Positions 28,706 to 39,122 of a DNA stretch of 64,000 nt are shown here, one piece after another. Below the pieces are notes generated by a model. That model was not told where the DNA came from. It made no database searches and was given only the letters and a program-made list of their open reading frames with translations. The first letter of the stretch is position 1. Each line of letters starts with the position of its first letter. Origin of the DNA: Marinobacter sp. Arc7-DN-1. Lineage in GTDB: Bacteria > Pseudomonadota > Gammaproteobacteria > Pseudomonadales > Oleiphilaceae. The position numbers were made by a program, and so were the translations under genes. The stretch covers positions 124,001 through 188,000 of the forward strand of contig NZ_CP031848.1 in NCBI RefSeq assembly GCF_003441595.1. Direction: 5' to 3'.

Positions 28706-29471
28706 GCGTTTGCGGGAAGATATTAACAGCGTGTTCCATCGGGATCCTGCCGCCAGGAACACCTTTGAGGTGCTGACCAACTATCCGGGGTTGCATGCGC
28801 TGCTCTTCCATCGGTTTTGCCACTGGTTGTGGGGGCTCGGTCTGAAGTGGCTGGCGCGTACGATTTCGACCATAGCCCGATGGCTGACCGGCATTGAAAT
28901 CCATCCCGGAGCAACGATCGGACGCCGCTTTTTTATCGACCATGGCATGGGTGTGGTGATTGGCGAAACTACCGTGATAGGCGACGACGTAACGCTCTAC
29001 CAGGGCGTTACGCTCGGAGGAACCAGCTGGAACAAGGGTAAGCGTCATCCTACCATTGGCAACAGCGTGGTGGTTGGCGCCGGAGCCAAGATCCTCGGGC
29101 CCTTCGAAGTGGGTGAGGGGGCCAAAATCGGCTCCAATTCGGTGGTTACCAAGGCGGTCCCTGCCGGGGCAACGGTTGTTGGTATTCCCGGCCGCGTTAT
29201 TGTTAAAAGCTACAACGAGGACGATGTTCGCCGCAAGGAAATGGAAGAGCGCATGGGGTTCGATGCCTACGGGGTTACCGAAGAGATGCCGGATCCGGTC
29301 GCCCGGGCCATGCGGTCGCTGCTCGACCACATGCACGCGGTGGATGACCGTATCGAGAACATGTGCAAGGCCCTCCGCAAGGTGAACAGCGAATACCAGA
29401 ATGGGGAGCTGCCACCGCTGCATGAAGAGGACTTTGACTGCGTTCGCGATGAAGGTGACACCCGGAGCTGA
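28698..29471 (+). CDS. cysE: serine O-acetyltransferase CysE
   Basis: CysE acetylates serine with acetyl-CoA in the first step of cysteine synthesis. The 257-residue protein starts [20 protein letters not shown] like Pseudomonas CysE. It has the helical SAT N-domain and the left-handed beta-helix core ([60 protein letters not shown]). The catalytic His is in FIDHGMG. ATG 28698 fits the family start and an ACAGGACA site; ATG 28692 is possible. It overlaps the trmJ stop. A C-terminal tail of about 60 residues continues after the hexapeptide repeats. Confidence 0.95.
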   Translation: MFERLREDINSVFHRDPAARNTFEVLTNYPGLHALLFHRFCHWLWGLGLKWLARTISTIARWLTGIEIHPGATIGRRFFIDHGMGVVIGETTVIGDDVTLYQGVTLGGTSWNKGKRHPTIGNSVVVGAGAKILGPFEVGEGAKIGSNSVVTKAVPAGATVVGIPGRVIVKSYNEDDVRRKEMEERMGFDAYGVTEEMPDPVARAMRSLLDHMHAVDDRIENMCKALRKVNSEYQNGELPPLHEEDFDCVRDEGDTRS

Positions 29472-29504
29472 ATACTTGACTGGATTAGTGGGTCAATTCA
29501 TACT
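29472..29504 (+). promoter_or_regulatory. iscR promoter with type 1 IscR-binding site
   Basis: A 25-base site at 29472-29496 agrees with most positions of the type 1 IscR consensus (ATASYYGACT-RWWWY-AGTC...), with ATACTTGACT and the central TTAGT well kept. It overlaps a TTGACT -35 box (29476-29481) that is 17 bases from a CATACT -10-like hexamer (29499-29504). Autorepression by [2Fe-2S] IscR at such sites is established in Escherichia coli; the same control here is inferred. Confidence 0.75.
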
Positions 29505-29548
29505 CGTCCCTGCGTTTCGAGATTCATTCCCGTCACGGGGCTGACATT

Positions 29549-30046
29549 ATGAAGTTGACCACCAAAGGCCGCTATGCCGTCACGGCAATGCTTGATCTGG
29601 CTCTGCATGGAGACCAGGGGCCGGTGAGTCTCGCCGACATTTCGGCCCGTCAGGAAATCTCTCTGTCCTACCTGGAACAGCTTTTCTCCCGTCTCCGCCG
29701 CCAGAAACTGGTTACCAGCATTCGTGGTCCTGGTGGAGGCTATCGGCTCAGCCGTCCGGCGGCTGATGTCTATATTGCCGAGGTTGTCGATGCCGTCAGT
29801 GAGTCACTGGATACCACACGGTGCGGCAACAAGGGCGATTGCCAGAACGGCGAGAAGTGCCTGACCCACCATCTCTGGTCTGATCTGAGTGATCAGATTC
29901 ATCAGTTTCTCAGCGAGATCAGTCTCGGAGACCTGATGAGAAAACATGAAATCCGCCAGGTTGCGGACCGGCAGAACCGCCGTCAGTCTGACAGCAGCTC
30001 TGAAACGATCAATACCGAACGCCTGTCTGACCAGGCGCCGGCCTGA
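29549..30046 (+). CDS. iscR: iron-sulfur cluster-sensing regulator IscR
   Basis: IscR is an Rrf2-family repressor holding a [2Fe-2S] cluster. The 165-residue protein begins [20 protein letters not shown] and has the winged helix with [19 protein letters not shown] and [15 protein letters not shown]. The cluster ligands C-x5-C-x5-C are intact in [20 protein letters not shown] at about residues 92-104. The C-terminal region is Ser/Asp/Arg-rich. The iscS start lies 23 bases after its stop. The promoter upstream carries an IscR-type operator. Confidence 0.96.
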   Translation: MKLTTKGRYAVTAMLDLALHGDQGPVSLADISARQEISLSYLEQLFSRLRRQKLVTSIRGPGGGYRLSRPAADVYIAEVVDAVSESLDTTRCGNKGDCQNGEKCLTHHLWSDLSDQIHQFLSEISLGDLMRKHEIRQVADRQNRRQSDSSSETINTERLSDQAPA

Positions 30047-30068
30047 CACCAACAAACTCCTGGAAGCC

Positions 30069-31217
30069 ATGAAAAAGCCCGTATATCTGGACTACGCGGC
30101 CACGACGCCCGTTGATCCTTCTGTCGCCGATGAAATGCTGAAGTACCTGACGCCGGATGGTGTGTTTGGCAATCCCGCTTCGCGCTCCCACGCCTTTGGC
30201 TGGCAAGCGGAAGCGGCGGTCGAGTCGTCGCGCAAGCAGGTTGCCAGCCTGATTCACGCCGATCCCCGGGAAATCGTCTGGACCTCCGGCGCCACGGAAT
30301 CGGATAACCTGGCAATCAAGGGGGCTGTTGCTGGTCGCCAGGATGCCCACATCGTAACGTCGAAAATCGAGCACAAGGCGGTTCTCGATACCTGCAAGTG
30401 GCTGGAGCAGCATGGCACAGACGTGACCTGGCTGGATCCCGCGCCGGATGGCACCATCAGCTGTCAGCAGGTGGTGGATGCGCTCAGGGACAATACCGTG
30501 CTGGTCAGCCTCATGCTGGTGAATAACGAACTGGGAACTATCACGGACATCGCGGCTATCGGCTCCGAGTTACGGCAGCGGGGCGTGCTGTTTCATGTCG
30601 ATGCTGCTCAGGCGGCCGGCAAAATGGCGGTCGATGTTACGTCGATGCCCGTCGACCTGCTGGCACTCTCCGGGCACAAGGTGTACGGGCCCAAGGGGGT
30701 GGGCGCCCTTTATGTCAGGCGCTCTCCCAATGTTCGCATCGAGGCCCAGATCCATGGCGGCGGCCATGAGCGGGGGATGCGCTCCGGAACCCTGCCAACT
30801 CATCAGATTGTCGGAATGGGGAAGGCGTTTTCGATTGCCCAGTCCGGGCTTGAGGATGAAGTCCGAAAGCTGGAAACACTGCGCGAATCATTCCTGGCAG
30901 GTCTGGGGCCCCTAGAGGGTGTCAGTTTGAATGGGAGCGAGTCCCGGCGTGTGCCCGGCATTGTGAACCTGTCGTTCGACGGTGTTGAGGCGGAATCCCT
31001 GATGCTGGGGCTGCGGGATCTGGCGGTTTCCTCCGGATCGGCCTGTGCTTCGGCCACAATAGAACCCTCCTATGTGCTTCGTGGCATTGGCCTGAACGAT
31101 GAGCAGGCCCATCGCGCACTGCGTTTTTCCTTTGGCCGCTTTACAACGGAAGAGGACGTCGCTTTTGCCAGCTCGCAAATTGTTGATGTTGTTAGCCGCC
31201 TCCGTGCAGTGCGGTAG
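30069..31217 (+). CDS. iscS: cysteine desulfurase IscS with shortened C-terminus
   Basis: IscS takes sulfur from cysteine for Fe-S clusters and tRNA thiolation. The 382-residue PLP enzyme has [20 protein letters not shown], the PLP lysine in [19 protein letters not shown], and the catalytic cysteine at residue 326 in [19 protein letters not shown]. Escherichia coli IscS has 404 residues, and its last 20 or so contribute to IscU contact; here the protein ends at VSRLRAVR without that tail. ATG 30069 fits the family. No iscU, iscA, hscB, hscA, fdx or iscX follows; ndk comes next. Confidence 0.93.
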   Translation: MKKPVYLDYAATTPVDPSVADEMLKYLTPDGVFGNPASRSHAFGWQAEAAVESSRKQVASLIHADPREIVWTSGATESDNLAIKGAVAGRQDAHIVTSKIEHKAVLDTCKWLEQHGTDVTWLDPAPDGTISCQQVVDALRDNTVLVSLMLVNNELGTITDIAAIGSELRQRGVLFHVDAAQAAGKMAVDVTSMPVDLLALSGHKVYGPKGVGALYVRRSPNVRIEAQIHGGGHERGMRSGTLPTHQIVGMGKAFSIAQSGLEDEVRKLETLRESFLAGLGPLEGVSLNGSESRRVPGIVNLSFDGVEAESLMLGLRDLAVSSGSACASATIEPSYVLRGIGLNDEQAHRALRFSFGRFTTEEDVAFASSQIVDVVSRLRAVR

Positions 31218-31237
31218 GAAGTTTGCCCCGGACTGCG

Positions 31238-31243
31238 TATAAT
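31238..31243 (+). promoter_or_regulatory. candidate -10 element for ndk
   Basis: A perfect TATAAT lies 42 bases before the ndk start in the gap after iscS. The hexamer 17 bases upstream (TAGGAA) is a poor -35, so the promoter assignment rests mainly on the -10 match. Confidence 0.4.
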
Positions 31244-31285
31244 CGCAGGCCAGAATTTTTACCATAAACAAACTGGAGAAAGACC

Positions 31286-31714
31286 ATGGCAACTGAGCGC
31301 ACGCTCTCCATTATCAAGCCCGATGCGGTAGCAAAAAACGTGATCGGCGAAATTTACAGCCGTTTTGAAAAAGCCGGCCTGAGCATTGTTGCTGCCAAGA
31401 TGATGCACCTGACCCAGGAGCAGGCAGAAGGGTTCTACGCAGAGCACAAAGAGCGCCCGTTCTTTAACGATCTGGTTGCCTTCATGACCTCTGGCCCGGT
31501 TGTTGTGCAGGCCCTGGAGGGCGAAGGCGCCGTCCTGAAGAACCGTGATCTGATGGGTGCGACCAACCCGAAGGAAGCTGAAGCTGGTACCATCCGTGCC
31601 GATTTCGCATCTTCCATCGATGCCAATGCCGTTCACGGCTCTGATTCCGCGGCTTCTGCCGAGCGCGAAATCGCTTATTTCTTTAATGACAACGAAATCT
31701 GCCCGCGGGGCTGA
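31286..31714 (+). CDS. ndk: nucleoside diphosphate kinase Ndk
   Basis: Ndk balances nucleoside triphosphates through a phosphohistidine. The 142-residue protein begins [20 protein letters not shown] and contains [39 protein letters not shown], and the catalytic histidine in [20 protein letters not shown] at about residue 117. It has a good GGAGAAAG site before ATG 31286. It leads a run of genes extending to der. Confidence 0.97.
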   Translation: MATERTLSIIKPDAVAKNVIGEIYSRFEKAGLSIVAAKMMHLTQEQAEGFYAEHKERPFFNDLVAFMTSGPVVVQALEGEGAVLKNRDLMGATNPKEAEAGTIRADFASSIDANAVHGSDSAASAEREIAYFFNDNEICPRG

Positions 31715-31776
31715 TTAGTTGATCGGAGGCGACCGGGTGGTCGTCTCCGAATGGGTTATCTGATCGAGGTTATGAA

Positions 31777-32889
31777 ATGACAGCGGCCGCTGAAAAAACC
31801 AATCTTCTGGGGATGCCGAAAGCAAAACTCGAAGCTTTCTTTGAATCCTTGGGGGAGAAGCGCTTTCGTGCCACTCAGGTTTTACAGTGGATTCATCAGC
31901 GTGGCGCTGATGACTTCGATCAAATGACCAATATGAGTAAGGCGTTACGGGAAAAGCTGAAAGAAGTCGCAGAAATCCGTGGCCCCGAAGTGGTTTACGA
32001 CGAGACGTCCAAAGACGGCACCCGCAAGTGGGTGATGCGTATGGACAACGGCAACAGTGTTGAGACCGTTCTGATACCGGACGGGGAGCGTGGCACGCTT
32101 TGCGTTTCTTCCCAGATCGGTTGCAGTCTGGACTGTACTTTCTGTTCCACCGGCAAGCGAGGCTTTAACCGTAACCTCACGGCGGCGGAAGTCATTGGCC
32201 AGGTGTGGGTGGCCCGGAAAGCCTTCATGCCGTTTGAACCAGGCCCGGACCGGCCGATCACCAACGTTGTGATGATGGGCATGGGGGAACCTCTGCTCAA
32301 CTTCGACAATGTTGTCGATGCCATGAACCTGATGATGGAAGATCTGGCCTATGGGATTTCCAAGCGTCGGGTAACCCTCAGTACCTCTGGCCTTGTTCCC
32401 GCGCTGGACCGCCTGTCGGAAGTTACCGATGTTTCACTGGCCATTTCGTTGCACGCCCCGAATGATGAACTGCGTAACAAGCTGGTTCCATTGAACAAAA
32501 AGTACCCGATTGCTGAGTTGCTGGCTGCCACCAAGCGGTACTTTGCCCGGTTACCGGACAAACGCAAGGTGACCATTGAGTACACTGTGATTGAGGGAAT
32601 GAACGATCAGCCGGAACATGCGCGGGAGCTTGCGGTGTTGTTACGGGATCTGCCATGCAAGATCAATCTGATACCATTTAACCCGTTTCCGGAGAGTGAT
32701 TTCCGCCGGCCGAGCATGAACGCCACCCGTCGGTTCCAGGCCGTTCTCAATGAGGCCGGCTATATCGCGACAATCAGAACCACCCGCGGTGATGACATCG
32801 ATGCCGCATGTGGACAGCTTGTGGGAAGGGTTGAAGACAGAACACGCCGGAGCCAGCGGTACATCCAGGCTCAGCAGGTTAATTCCTGA
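31777..32889 (+). CDS. rlmN: dual-specificity 23S rRNA/tRNA (adenine-C2)-methyltransferase RlmN
   Basis: RlmN is a radical SAM enzyme that methylates C2 of A2503 in 23S rRNA and A37 in some tRNAs. The 370-residue protein has the Cx3CxxC cluster motif in [20 protein letters not shown] at about residues 112-131. The signature [20 protein letters not shown] and the C-terminal catalytic cysteine in [20 protein letters not shown] are also present. It lies between ndk and pilF, a conserved order in gammaproteobacteria. Confidence 0.97.
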   Translation: MTAAAEKTNLLGMPKAKLEAFFESLGEKRFRATQVLQWIHQRGADDFDQMTNMSKALREKLKEVAEIRGPEVVYDETSKDGTRKWVMRMDNGNSVETVLIPDGERGTLCVSSQIGCSLDCTFCSTGKRGFNRNLTAAEVIGQVWVARKAFMPFEPGPDRPITNVVMMGMGEPLLNFDNVVDAMNLMMEDLAYGISKRRVTLSTSGLVPALDRLSEVTDVSLAISLHAPNDELRNKLVPLNKKYPIAELLAATKRYFARLPDKRKVTIEYTVIEGMNDQPEHARELAVLLRDLPCKINLIPFNPFPESDFRRPSMNATRRFQAVLNEAGYIATIRTTRGDDIDAACGQLVGRVEDRTRRSQRYIQAQQVNS

Positions 32890-32929
32890 GCCGGGAACCT
32901 GAAACAGCCCAATTGAGGAAGGGGAGACT

Positions 32930-33736
32930 GTGACAAACAAACCAGCAAACCGACGTTTCTCAGTGTTGGCCGTTATGCTGTGCACCCTGCTTGTCACAGG
33001 CTGTGTCACTACCACTGACAGTCGGTTCTCCCGGGAAGCAGATCGCCAGAAAGCTGTTGATAATTATGTAAAGCTTGCCACCGCCTACATCGGGCAAGGC
33101 AATCTTGAACGGGCCCGCCATCACCTCGACCGGGCCCTCAAGCTTGATGCGGACGACGCCAGCGCAAGGGCCGCGATGGGGCTCATATACAACGCTGAGG
33201 GCGAGCCCGAGCTGGCAGAACGGAATTTCAAAAAGTCCATCTCCGAGGATCCGGGGTACACACGCGCACGGGTCTATTATGGTGCTTTTCTCTTTGCTCA
33301 GGGGCGGATGGACGACGCCAGGGATCAGTTTCGCGCAGCTTCAAGGGATACCGGGTATGGCGATCGGGGCTCGGTGTTTTTTAACCTGGGTATGACTCAG
33401 GAGAGACTTGGTGAACTGGAAGCAGCGACTACTTCTTACCGGCGGGCGGTGGAGTTAATGAGAGGCGATGCACGTCCGCTTTTGGCGCTTGCCCGGGTGT
33501 CTGTCGAGGTGGGCAACTATGAAAGCGCCGCCGGATATTACTCAAGGCTGACGTCCATGATGCAGCGGAACCCACGCCTCGTCCATTCCGCAGAGAGTCT
33601 TTTCACCGGAATCCGCATTGCCCGTTATTTCAACAACGGTGACCAGGAAGGGAGTCTGGCGCTTCAGCTCAGAAACAATTTTCCGGAGTCAGTGGAATAT
33701 CAACAATATAAGGTGCTGATTTCTAATGGCAACTGA
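32930..33736 (+). CDS. pilF: type IV pilus assembly lipoprotein PilF/PilW (TPR protein)
   Basis: PilF is the outer-membrane pilotin needed for assembly of the PilQ secretin. The 268-residue precursor starts with GTG behind GAAGGGGAG. It has a signal peptide with lipobox LLVTGC and about six TPR units (for example VKLATAYIGQGNLERARHHL, ALKLDADDASARAAMGLIYN, EPELAERNFKKSISEDPGYT). The rlmN-pilF-rodZ-ispG order supports the assignment. Its end overlaps rodZ by 11 bases. Confidence 0.92.
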   Translation: MTNKPANRRFSVLAVMLCTLLVTGCVTTTDSRFSREADRQKAVDNYVKLATAYIGQGNLERARHHLDRALKLDADDASARAAMGLIYNAEGEPELAERNFKKSISEDPGYTRARVYYGAFLFAQGRMDDARDQFRAASRDTGYGDRGSVFFNLGMTQERLGELEAATTSYRRAVELMRGDARPLLALARVSVEVGNYESAAGYYSRLTSMMQRNPRLVHSAESLFTGIRIARYFNNGDQEGSLALQLRNNFPESVEYQQYKVLISNGN

Positions 33737-34745
33737 TGAGAATTCACAGCCAGCGATGAAAGAGCCCGTCGGGCGGCAGCTTCAGAAAGCAAGAGAAGCG
33801 TCCGGTTTAAGTGTCAGCGATGTGGCCGGGGCGCAGCATCTGCGACCGTCGGTGATCCAGGCTATCGAGTCCGGGGATTACAGCCAGATTGACAGTGAAC
33901 TCTTTCTCAAAGGGTATGCCAGGACCTATGCAAAGCAGGTAGGGCTGGATGCCGACGCAGTGATAGCAGATCTTGACCAGGAACTGGAGCCGATCCGTCA
34001 GCAGCGTGAGCAGGAGCACGAGGCCAACCCGCTGGTGGACATTGAACGCCGCAGGCGCAGAAAACGTCAGCTCGCCAAGACCCTCTTTTTCCTGGTGATT
34101 CTGGGTATCGCCGGTTATCTGGCGTTTGCTTTCCTGATGCCGGAACCTGAAGCGGGCGGGGTACAGTCAGGGGCATCCGAAGCCGTCCAGGGCCAGGGCG
34201 AAAACGCCGAGGTGCCGGCGCTGGCAGAATCGACCGATGCCAATTCGGAAGTTCCCGCTGCAGATCAGGACGAAGTGCCGGCAGGCCCGGATTCCGGAGA
34301 AAGTATCGCCTCAGGGCAGTCAGTGTTGCCGGGCTCTGTTGCGGAACCAGGCGAACCGGGCACTTCAGAGGATCCGGATGTTGAGAATCTGGTCGCTGAG
34401 GACAGGTCCTCCGGGCCTCTGACGGAACAGATTCCGACGGTTGTAGAGACTCCGGATCCGGTTCTGGAAAACCGCTCCGGACTGGCGGAGGCCACTGACA
34501 TTGTCCGGCTTCAGATCAGTTTCATCGATGACTGCTGGGTTCAGGTAAGTGATGCGACCGGGAACCTGCTGGTGAATTCCCTTCTGCGTGACGGAGACGA
34601 GATTGACGTTTCCGGTCAGGCACCGCTCAGGGTTGTCATCGGTGCCGTTGATGCCGTTGGATCCATCCGTTTCCAGGGTGAACCGCTGGATCTGGGTGAC
34701 TATCGTGCCGTCAACAACCGGTCAGAGTTTTCCCTGACAATCTGA
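33726..34745 (+). CDS. rodZ: cytoskeleton protein RodZ
   Basis: RodZ anchors MreB filaments and controls rod shape. The 339-residue protein has an N-terminal helix-turn-helix domain (GRQLQKAREASGLSVSDVAG, RPSVIQAIESGDYSQIDSEL). A basic stretch RRRRKRQLAK comes before one membrane helix (TLFFLVILGIAGYLAFAFLM, about residues 119-138). Then comes a long acidic, proline-rich periplasmic linker, and a C-terminal DUF4115 domain (LQISFIDDCWVQVSDATGNL). All domains are in the usual order. Confidence 0.94.
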   Translation: MATDENSQPAMKEPVGRQLQKAREASGLSVSDVAGAQHLRPSVIQAIESGDYSQIDSELFLKGYARTYAKQVGLDADAVIADLDQELEPIRQQREQEHEANPLVDIERRRRRKRQLAKTLFFLVILGIAGYLAFAFLMPEPEAGGVQSGASEAVQGQGENAEVPALAESTDANSEVPAADQDEVPAGPDSGESIASGQSVLPGSVAEPGEPGTSEDPDVENLVAEDRSSGPLTEQIPTVVETPDPVLENRSGLAEATDIVRLQISFIDDCWVQVSDATGNLLVNSLLRDGDEIDVSGQAPLRVVIGAVDAVGSIRFQGEPLDLGDYRAVNNRSEFSLTI

Positions 34746-34780
34746 AATTTGATCACATTTTCCATATCGGTCAGTAAGAC

Positions 34781-35899
34781 ATGAAACAGGATTCCCCGAT
34801 TATCAGACGCAAATCCCGCCAGATCATGGTGGGCAATGTTCCTGTGGGTGGTGATGCCCCGATAGCGGTGCAGAGCATGACCAACACCAACACCTGTGAT
34901 GTCGAGGCCACGGTTGGCCAGATCCGGGCGTTGCAGGAGGCCGGTGCAGATATTGTAAGGGTCTCGGTGCCGTCCATGGACGCCGCTGAGGCGTTCGGCA
35001 AGATTCGTGAGCAGGTATCGCTGCCATTGGTGGCCGACATCCACTTCGATTACAAGATCGCGTTGCGAGTTGCGGAGCTTGGCGTGGATTGCCTGCGTAT
35101 CAACCCGGGCAATATCGGTCGTGATGATCGTGTCAGTGCAGTTATCAGCGCGGCCCGGGACGGAAATATTCCGATCCGTATCGGTGTGAACGCCGGCTCC
35201 CTTGAGAAATCCCTTCAGCGCAAATACGGAGAGCCGACGCCCGACGCCCTGGTGGAATCCGCCATGCGCCACATTGATATCCTGGATCGTCACGATTTCC
35301 AGGATTACAAGGTCAGCCTGAAAGCGTCGGAAGTGTTCATGACGGTGGCGGCTTACCGCAAGATCGCGTCCCAGATTGAGCAGCCACTTCATCTGGGCAT
35401 CACCGAGGCAGGCGGTTTCCGTTCAGGAACGGTAAAATCCTCCATCGGCCTCGGTATGCTGCTGATGGATGGCATCGGCGACACCATCCGCGTGTCACTG
35501 GCGGCTGACCCGGTTCAGGAAATCAAGGTTGGTTTTGATATTCTCAAAAGCCTCCGTCTGCGTAGCCGGGGCATCAACTTTATTGCCTGTCCCAGTTGTT
35601 CCCGCCAGAACTTTGATGTGATTCAGACCATGAACGATCTGGAGGCGCGACTTGAGGATGTAAACACGTCACTGGATGTGGCAATTATCGGCTGTATTGT
35701 TAACGGCCCCGGAGAGGCCAAGGTAGCCGATATCGGCCTGACCGGCGGCAGCCCGAAAAACCTGTTTTACATGGCGGGCAAGCCCAGCCAGAAGCTGGAG
35801 AACGCCACACTGACTGACGATCTGGAACGTCTGATTCGTGAAGAAGTGGCACGTCGCAAGGAGCAGGAAGAGTCGATTATTGCCCGTTCCGACCACTGA
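34781..35899 (+). CDS. ispG: 4-hydroxy-3-methylbut-2-enyl diphosphate synthase IspG
   Basis: IspG is the [4Fe-4S] enzyme that makes HMBPP from MEcPP in the MEP isoprenoid pathway. The 372-residue protein contains the TIM-barrel signatures [20 protein letters not shown] and [13 protein letters not shown]. The cluster ligands are in [20 protein letters not shown] and [20 protein letters not shown]. It depends on Fe-S assembly, which is of interest given the reduced isc locus nearby. It lies between rodZ and hisS. Confidence 0.97.
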   Translation: MKQDSPIIRRKSRQIMVGNVPVGGDAPIAVQSMTNTNTCDVEATVGQIRALQEAGADIVRVSVPSMDAAEAFGKIREQVSLPLVADIHFDYKIALRVAELGVDCLRINPGNIGRDDRVSAVISAARDGNIPIRIGVNAGSLEKSLQRKYGEPTPDALVESAMRHIDILDRHDFQDYKVSLKASEVFMTVAAYRKIASQIEQPLHLGITEAGGFRSGTVKSSIGLGMLLMDGIGDTIRVSLAADPVQEIKVGFDILKSLRLRSRGINFIACPSCSRQNFDVIQTMNDLEARLEDVNTSLDVAIIGCIVNGPGEAKVADIGLTGGSPKNLFYMAGKPSQKLENATLTDDLERLIREEVARRKEQEESIIARSDH

Positions 35900-35949
35900 T
35901 CCGTTTCCGTTTTCAGGCACCACCATCCAGACAGAGTTAAGGGTTTAAA

Positions 35950-37230
35950 TTGGCTAAGATTCAGGCGGTTCGCGGGATGAACGATATCCTGCCGGAACAG
36001 ACACCCGTATGGCAGTTTGTGGAATCCACGGTACGTAAGGTGTTGGCCCAGTATGGCTATCAGGAAATCCGCATGCCTATCGTTGAGCAGACGGACCTGT
36101 TCAAGCGATCGATCGGTGAAGTGACGGACATTGTCGAAAAGGAAATGTACACCTTTGAGGACCGCAACGGGGATAGTCTGACTTTGCGCCCCGAGGGCAC
36201 AGCCGGTTGTGTGCGGGCGGCGGAAGAACATGGTCTGCTGTTTAACCAGACCCGGCGGCTCTGGTACACCGGCCCCATGTTCCGGCACGAGCGGCCACAG
36301 AAAGGCCGGTATCGCCAGTTCCACCAGATTGGCGTGGAATGCTTTGGTATGAGCGGTCCGGATATTGATGCCGAGTTGCTGATTCTGACGGCCAGGCTGT
36401 GGAAAGAACTGGGTCTTGCCGGGCACACCCGCCTCGAGATCAATTCCATTGGCACTTCCGAATCCCGCAGGGTCTATCGTTCGGCACTGGTGGACTACCT
36501 TGGTCAGTTCAAGGCTGAACTGGATGCGGACAGCCAGCGGCGGCTGGACACCAATCCGCTGCGTATTCTCGACAGCAAGGATCCGGCCACCCGCAAGATC
36601 CTTGAAGGTGCGCCAAGCCTGGACGATTTCCTGGATGACGAATCCCGGGATCACTTTGAGCGCCTGAAAGCGTTACTGGGTGCAGCGGGTGTCCGCTATT
36701 CCGTTAATCCTGCGCTGGTTCGGGGCCTCGATTACTATGGCAAGACAGTGTTCGAATGGATTACCGACAGCCTTGGCGCCCAGGGCACCGTGTGTGCCGG
36801 GGGCCGGTATGATGGTCTGGTTGAGCAGCTTGGCGGAAAAGCAACCGTTGCGGTTGGCTTTGCAATGGGCCTCGAGCGGCTTATTCTCCTCCTTGAAACG
36901 CTGGATCTGGTTCCCGGTTACGTGAACAGCGACGCGGATGTCTACGTTACGGCAATGGGTGACGGGGTGCTGGCGCCGGCATTGGCGCTCGCTGAAAATC
37001 TGCGAGCGGCGTTGCCAGACAGGGTGATTGTTTCCCATTGCGGCGGCGGCAGCTTCAAGAGCCAGATGAAAAAAGCCGATCGCAGTGGTGCGAAATACAC
37101 GGTGATTCTCGGGGAGAACGAGATTGCCAACGGCACCGCCGGGCTGAAGCCCATGCGGGCCGATGAACCCCAGACCGAGATTGCCCAGGACGAACTTGCC
37201 TCAGCACTGGCGAAGGCCCTGGCCAACTGA
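35950..37230 (+). CDS. hisS: histidyl-tRNA synthetase HisS
   Basis: HisS charges tRNA-His. The 426-residue class II synthetase begins [20 protein letters not shown]. It has motif 2 in [19 protein letters not shown] and [20 protein letters not shown], the histidine-specific motifs [16 protein letters not shown] and [13 protein letters not shown], and a C-terminal anticodon-binding domain. The start is TTG at 35950, where family similarity begins, with a weak AAGGGTTT upstream. It is followed by yfgM and bamB. Confidence 0.97.
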   Translation: MAKIQAVRGMNDILPEQTPVWQFVESTVRKVLAQYGYQEIRMPIVEQTDLFKRSIGEVTDIVEKEMYTFEDRNGDSLTLRPEGTAGCVRAAEEHGLLFNQTRRLWYTGPMFRHERPQKGRYRQFHQIGVECFGMSGPDIDAELLILTARLWKELGLAGHTRLEINSIGTSESRRVYRSALVDYLGQFKAELDADSQRRLDTNPLRILDSKDPATRKILEGAPSLDDFLDDESRDHFERLKALLGAAGVRYSVNPALVRGLDYYGKTVFEWITDSLGAQGTVCAGGRYDGLVEQLGGKATVAVGFAMGLERLILLLETLDLVPGYVNSDADVYVTAMGDGVLAPALALAENLRAALPDRVIVSHCGGGSFKSQMKKADRSGAKYTVILGENEIANGTAGLKPMRADEPQTEIAQDELASALAKALAN

Positions 37231-37284
37231 ATCTGATAAAAAATCCACGATATAAAAGCAAAAAATACGACTACAGGAGTCCCC

Positions 37285-37941
37285 ATGGCTGAGATGCGCA
37301 CCGAAGAAGAACAGATCCAGGCGATCAAGGACTGGTGGAAGAGAAATGGCAGCTCACTGCTTCTCGGTATCGGTGCCGCACTGGCCATCGTGTTTGGCTG
37401 GCAGGCCTGGCAAAACTACCAGGCGCAGCAACGGACCGAAGCGGCTAACCAGTTTGCCAACCTCCTCAATGCCTTCAGCAACCAGGCCGATGAAACCAGC
37501 GGTGAAACTGTTGCCTTCGTGGCAAAAACACTGCGGGAAGACTACTCGGATAGCGCCTATGCGGTATATGGCAATCTGATTCTTGCCCGCCAGCAGCTGA
37601 TGGAAGCAGCGGATGCTCAGGCGGCCATAGATTCTCTCAAATGGGCACTGGAGAAGACCGGCGAAAACAAGGCTCTGGCGTTGGTTGTCCGGAATCGTCT
37701 TGCCCGGGCCCAGTTTTCTGCCGGCCAGTACGATGAAGCCCTTTCAACAATTGATGCCGCAGGCAGTGCCGACGCTTTCGACGCCATGTATTCCGAACTT
37801 CGCGGTGATATTCTTCTGGCGCAGGGCAACCGCGAGGGGGCTCGAGAGGCCTATCTTGCTGCCCGCGAACAGAACCAGCAGGGACGGAGCGGTGTATTGG
37901 AAATGAAACTGGCTGACCTTGGTGTCGGGGAGGACGCCTGA
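37285..37941 (+). CDS. yfgM: YfgM-like ancillary SecYEG translocon subunit (TPR membrane protein)
   Basis: The 218-residue protein has a short cytosolic N-terminus (RTEEEQIQAIKDWWKRNG), one membrane helix (SSLLLGIGAALAIVFGWQAW) and a periplasmic TPR-like domain (RNRLARAQFSAGQYDEALST). This is the YfgM family, which in Escherichia coli associates with SecYEG and PpiD and helps hand over exported proteins. The hisS-yfgM-bamB-der order is conserved. The bamB start overlaps its stop (TGATG). Confidence 0.92.
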   Translation: MAEMRTEEEQIQAIKDWWKRNGSSLLLGIGAALAIVFGWQAWQNYQAQQRTEAANQFANLLNAFSNQADETSGETVAFVAKTLREDYSDSAYAVYGNLILARQQLMEAADAQAAIDSLKWALEKTGENKALALVVRNRLARAQFSAGQYDEALSTIDAAGSADAFDAMYSELRGDILLAQGNREGAREAYLAAREQNQQGRSGVLEMKLADLGVGEDA

Positions 37942-39113
37942 TGCCGGATTTTCGCAACAGGTTGTTGAGTCGCGCACTGCTCATTGGGCTGATGATTTTC
38001 GCCGGGCTGTCCGGTTGCAGCACCACCGATACCTTTGAGCAGCCCGTTCCGGTGCCCGACATTGAAGCGTCCGCCGAGTTTAAAAAGGTTTGGAGCATGT
38101 CGGTCGGGGACGGACATGATGGCGATTTTCTCTACCTTGCGCCCCTCAACGCGGGTGACAGGATTTTCGCCGCCGCGGCAGACGGCGAGCTTTACGCTGT
38201 TGACCCCGAATCCGGCAGCGTAATCTGGGAAACCGAGTTTGATGATCGGGTTTTTTCCGGCCTCGGGGGCGACGGTGAACACCTTTACCTCACCACTCAG
38301 AATGCTGAACTGGTTGCGCTTTCCCGAGAGGATGGCTCTGAAGTCTGGCGGCAGTCACTGCCGACTGAAGTGCTCTCTGCACCCCAGTCAAACGGTTCAC
38401 TGGTGGTTGCCCAGACAATTAGTGGCCAGGTGCTGGGTTTCAATGCCGCGGATGGGGAAAAGCGCTGGCAGTATGATGGCTCGGTTCCCGTGCTTTCGAT
38501 CAGGGCGGCCGCAGCACCCCTGGTGGGTGGTGATGTCGTCATCGCTTCATTTGCCAACGGCAAGCTGATGGCGCTGGCTGCGGACTCGGGCCAGCCTCTG
38601 TGGCAATATGAGGTCGGTCAGCCGAAGGGGCGTACCGAGCTTGAGCGACTGGTTGATGTAGCGGGCCAGCCATTAGTGATCGAAACAGCCGTGTTGGTGG
38701 TAGGCTACCAGGGTAAGCTTGCGCTGGTTGATATCCGCACAGGGCAGGAAATCTGGAGCCGCGAAGCATCCAGCCTATACTCGCCCATGATAGCCGGGGG
38801 TGACATATACCTCGCATCGGCAAATGGCGAACTGGTTGCCCTTCGCGGCTCTGACCGGAAGGAACTCTGGATGCAGGATCGTCTGGCGTGGCGCCAGCTG
38901 ACTCAGCCAATGGTCTACGAAGGCTATCTGGTGGTCGGTGACTATGAAGGCTATCTGCACGTCCTCGATCGTGAAGACGGCAGCCTGGTCGGGCAGCTTG
39001 AGTTCGATGATGAGGGTATCCGCGTACCGGCCCAGCGGCTAGCCAATGGTAACCTGCTGGTTTTTGGCAACAGCGGAAAGATGGCCGTATTCCAGGTTCA
39101 GCCGCAGGATTAA
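37941..39113 (+). CDS. bamB: outer-membrane assembly lipoprotein BamB
   Basis: BamB is the beta-propeller lipoprotein of the BAM complex that inserts outer-membrane proteins. The 390-residue precursor has a signal peptide with lipobox GLSGC. Eight PQQ-like propeller blades follow (for example GELYAVDPESGSVIWETEFD, LVALSREDGSEVWRQSLPTE, GFNAADGEKRWQYDGSVPVL, KLALVDIRTGQEIWSREASS). Length and repeat number match the family. It starts at the stop of yfgM and is followed by der. Confidence 0.95.
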   Translation: MPDFRNRLLSRALLIGLMIFAGLSGCSTTDTFEQPVPVPDIEASAEFKKVWSMSVGDGHDGDFLYLAPLNAGDRIFAAAADGELYAVDPESGSVIWETEFDDRVFSGLGGDGEHLYLTTQNAELVALSREDGSEVWRQSLPTEVLSAPQSNGSLVVAQTISGQVLGFNAADGEKRWQYDGSVPVLSIRAAAAPLVGGDVVIASFANGKLMALAADSGQPLWQYEVGQPKGRTELERLVDVAGQPLVIETAVLVVGYQGKLALVDIRTGQEIWSREASSLYSPMIAGGDIYLASANGELVALRGSDRKELWMQDRLAWRQLTQPMVYEGYLVVGDYEGYLHVLDREDGSLVGQLEFDDEGIRVPAQRLANGNLLVFGNSGKMAVFQVQPQD

Positions 39114-39122
39114 TTACCCATT

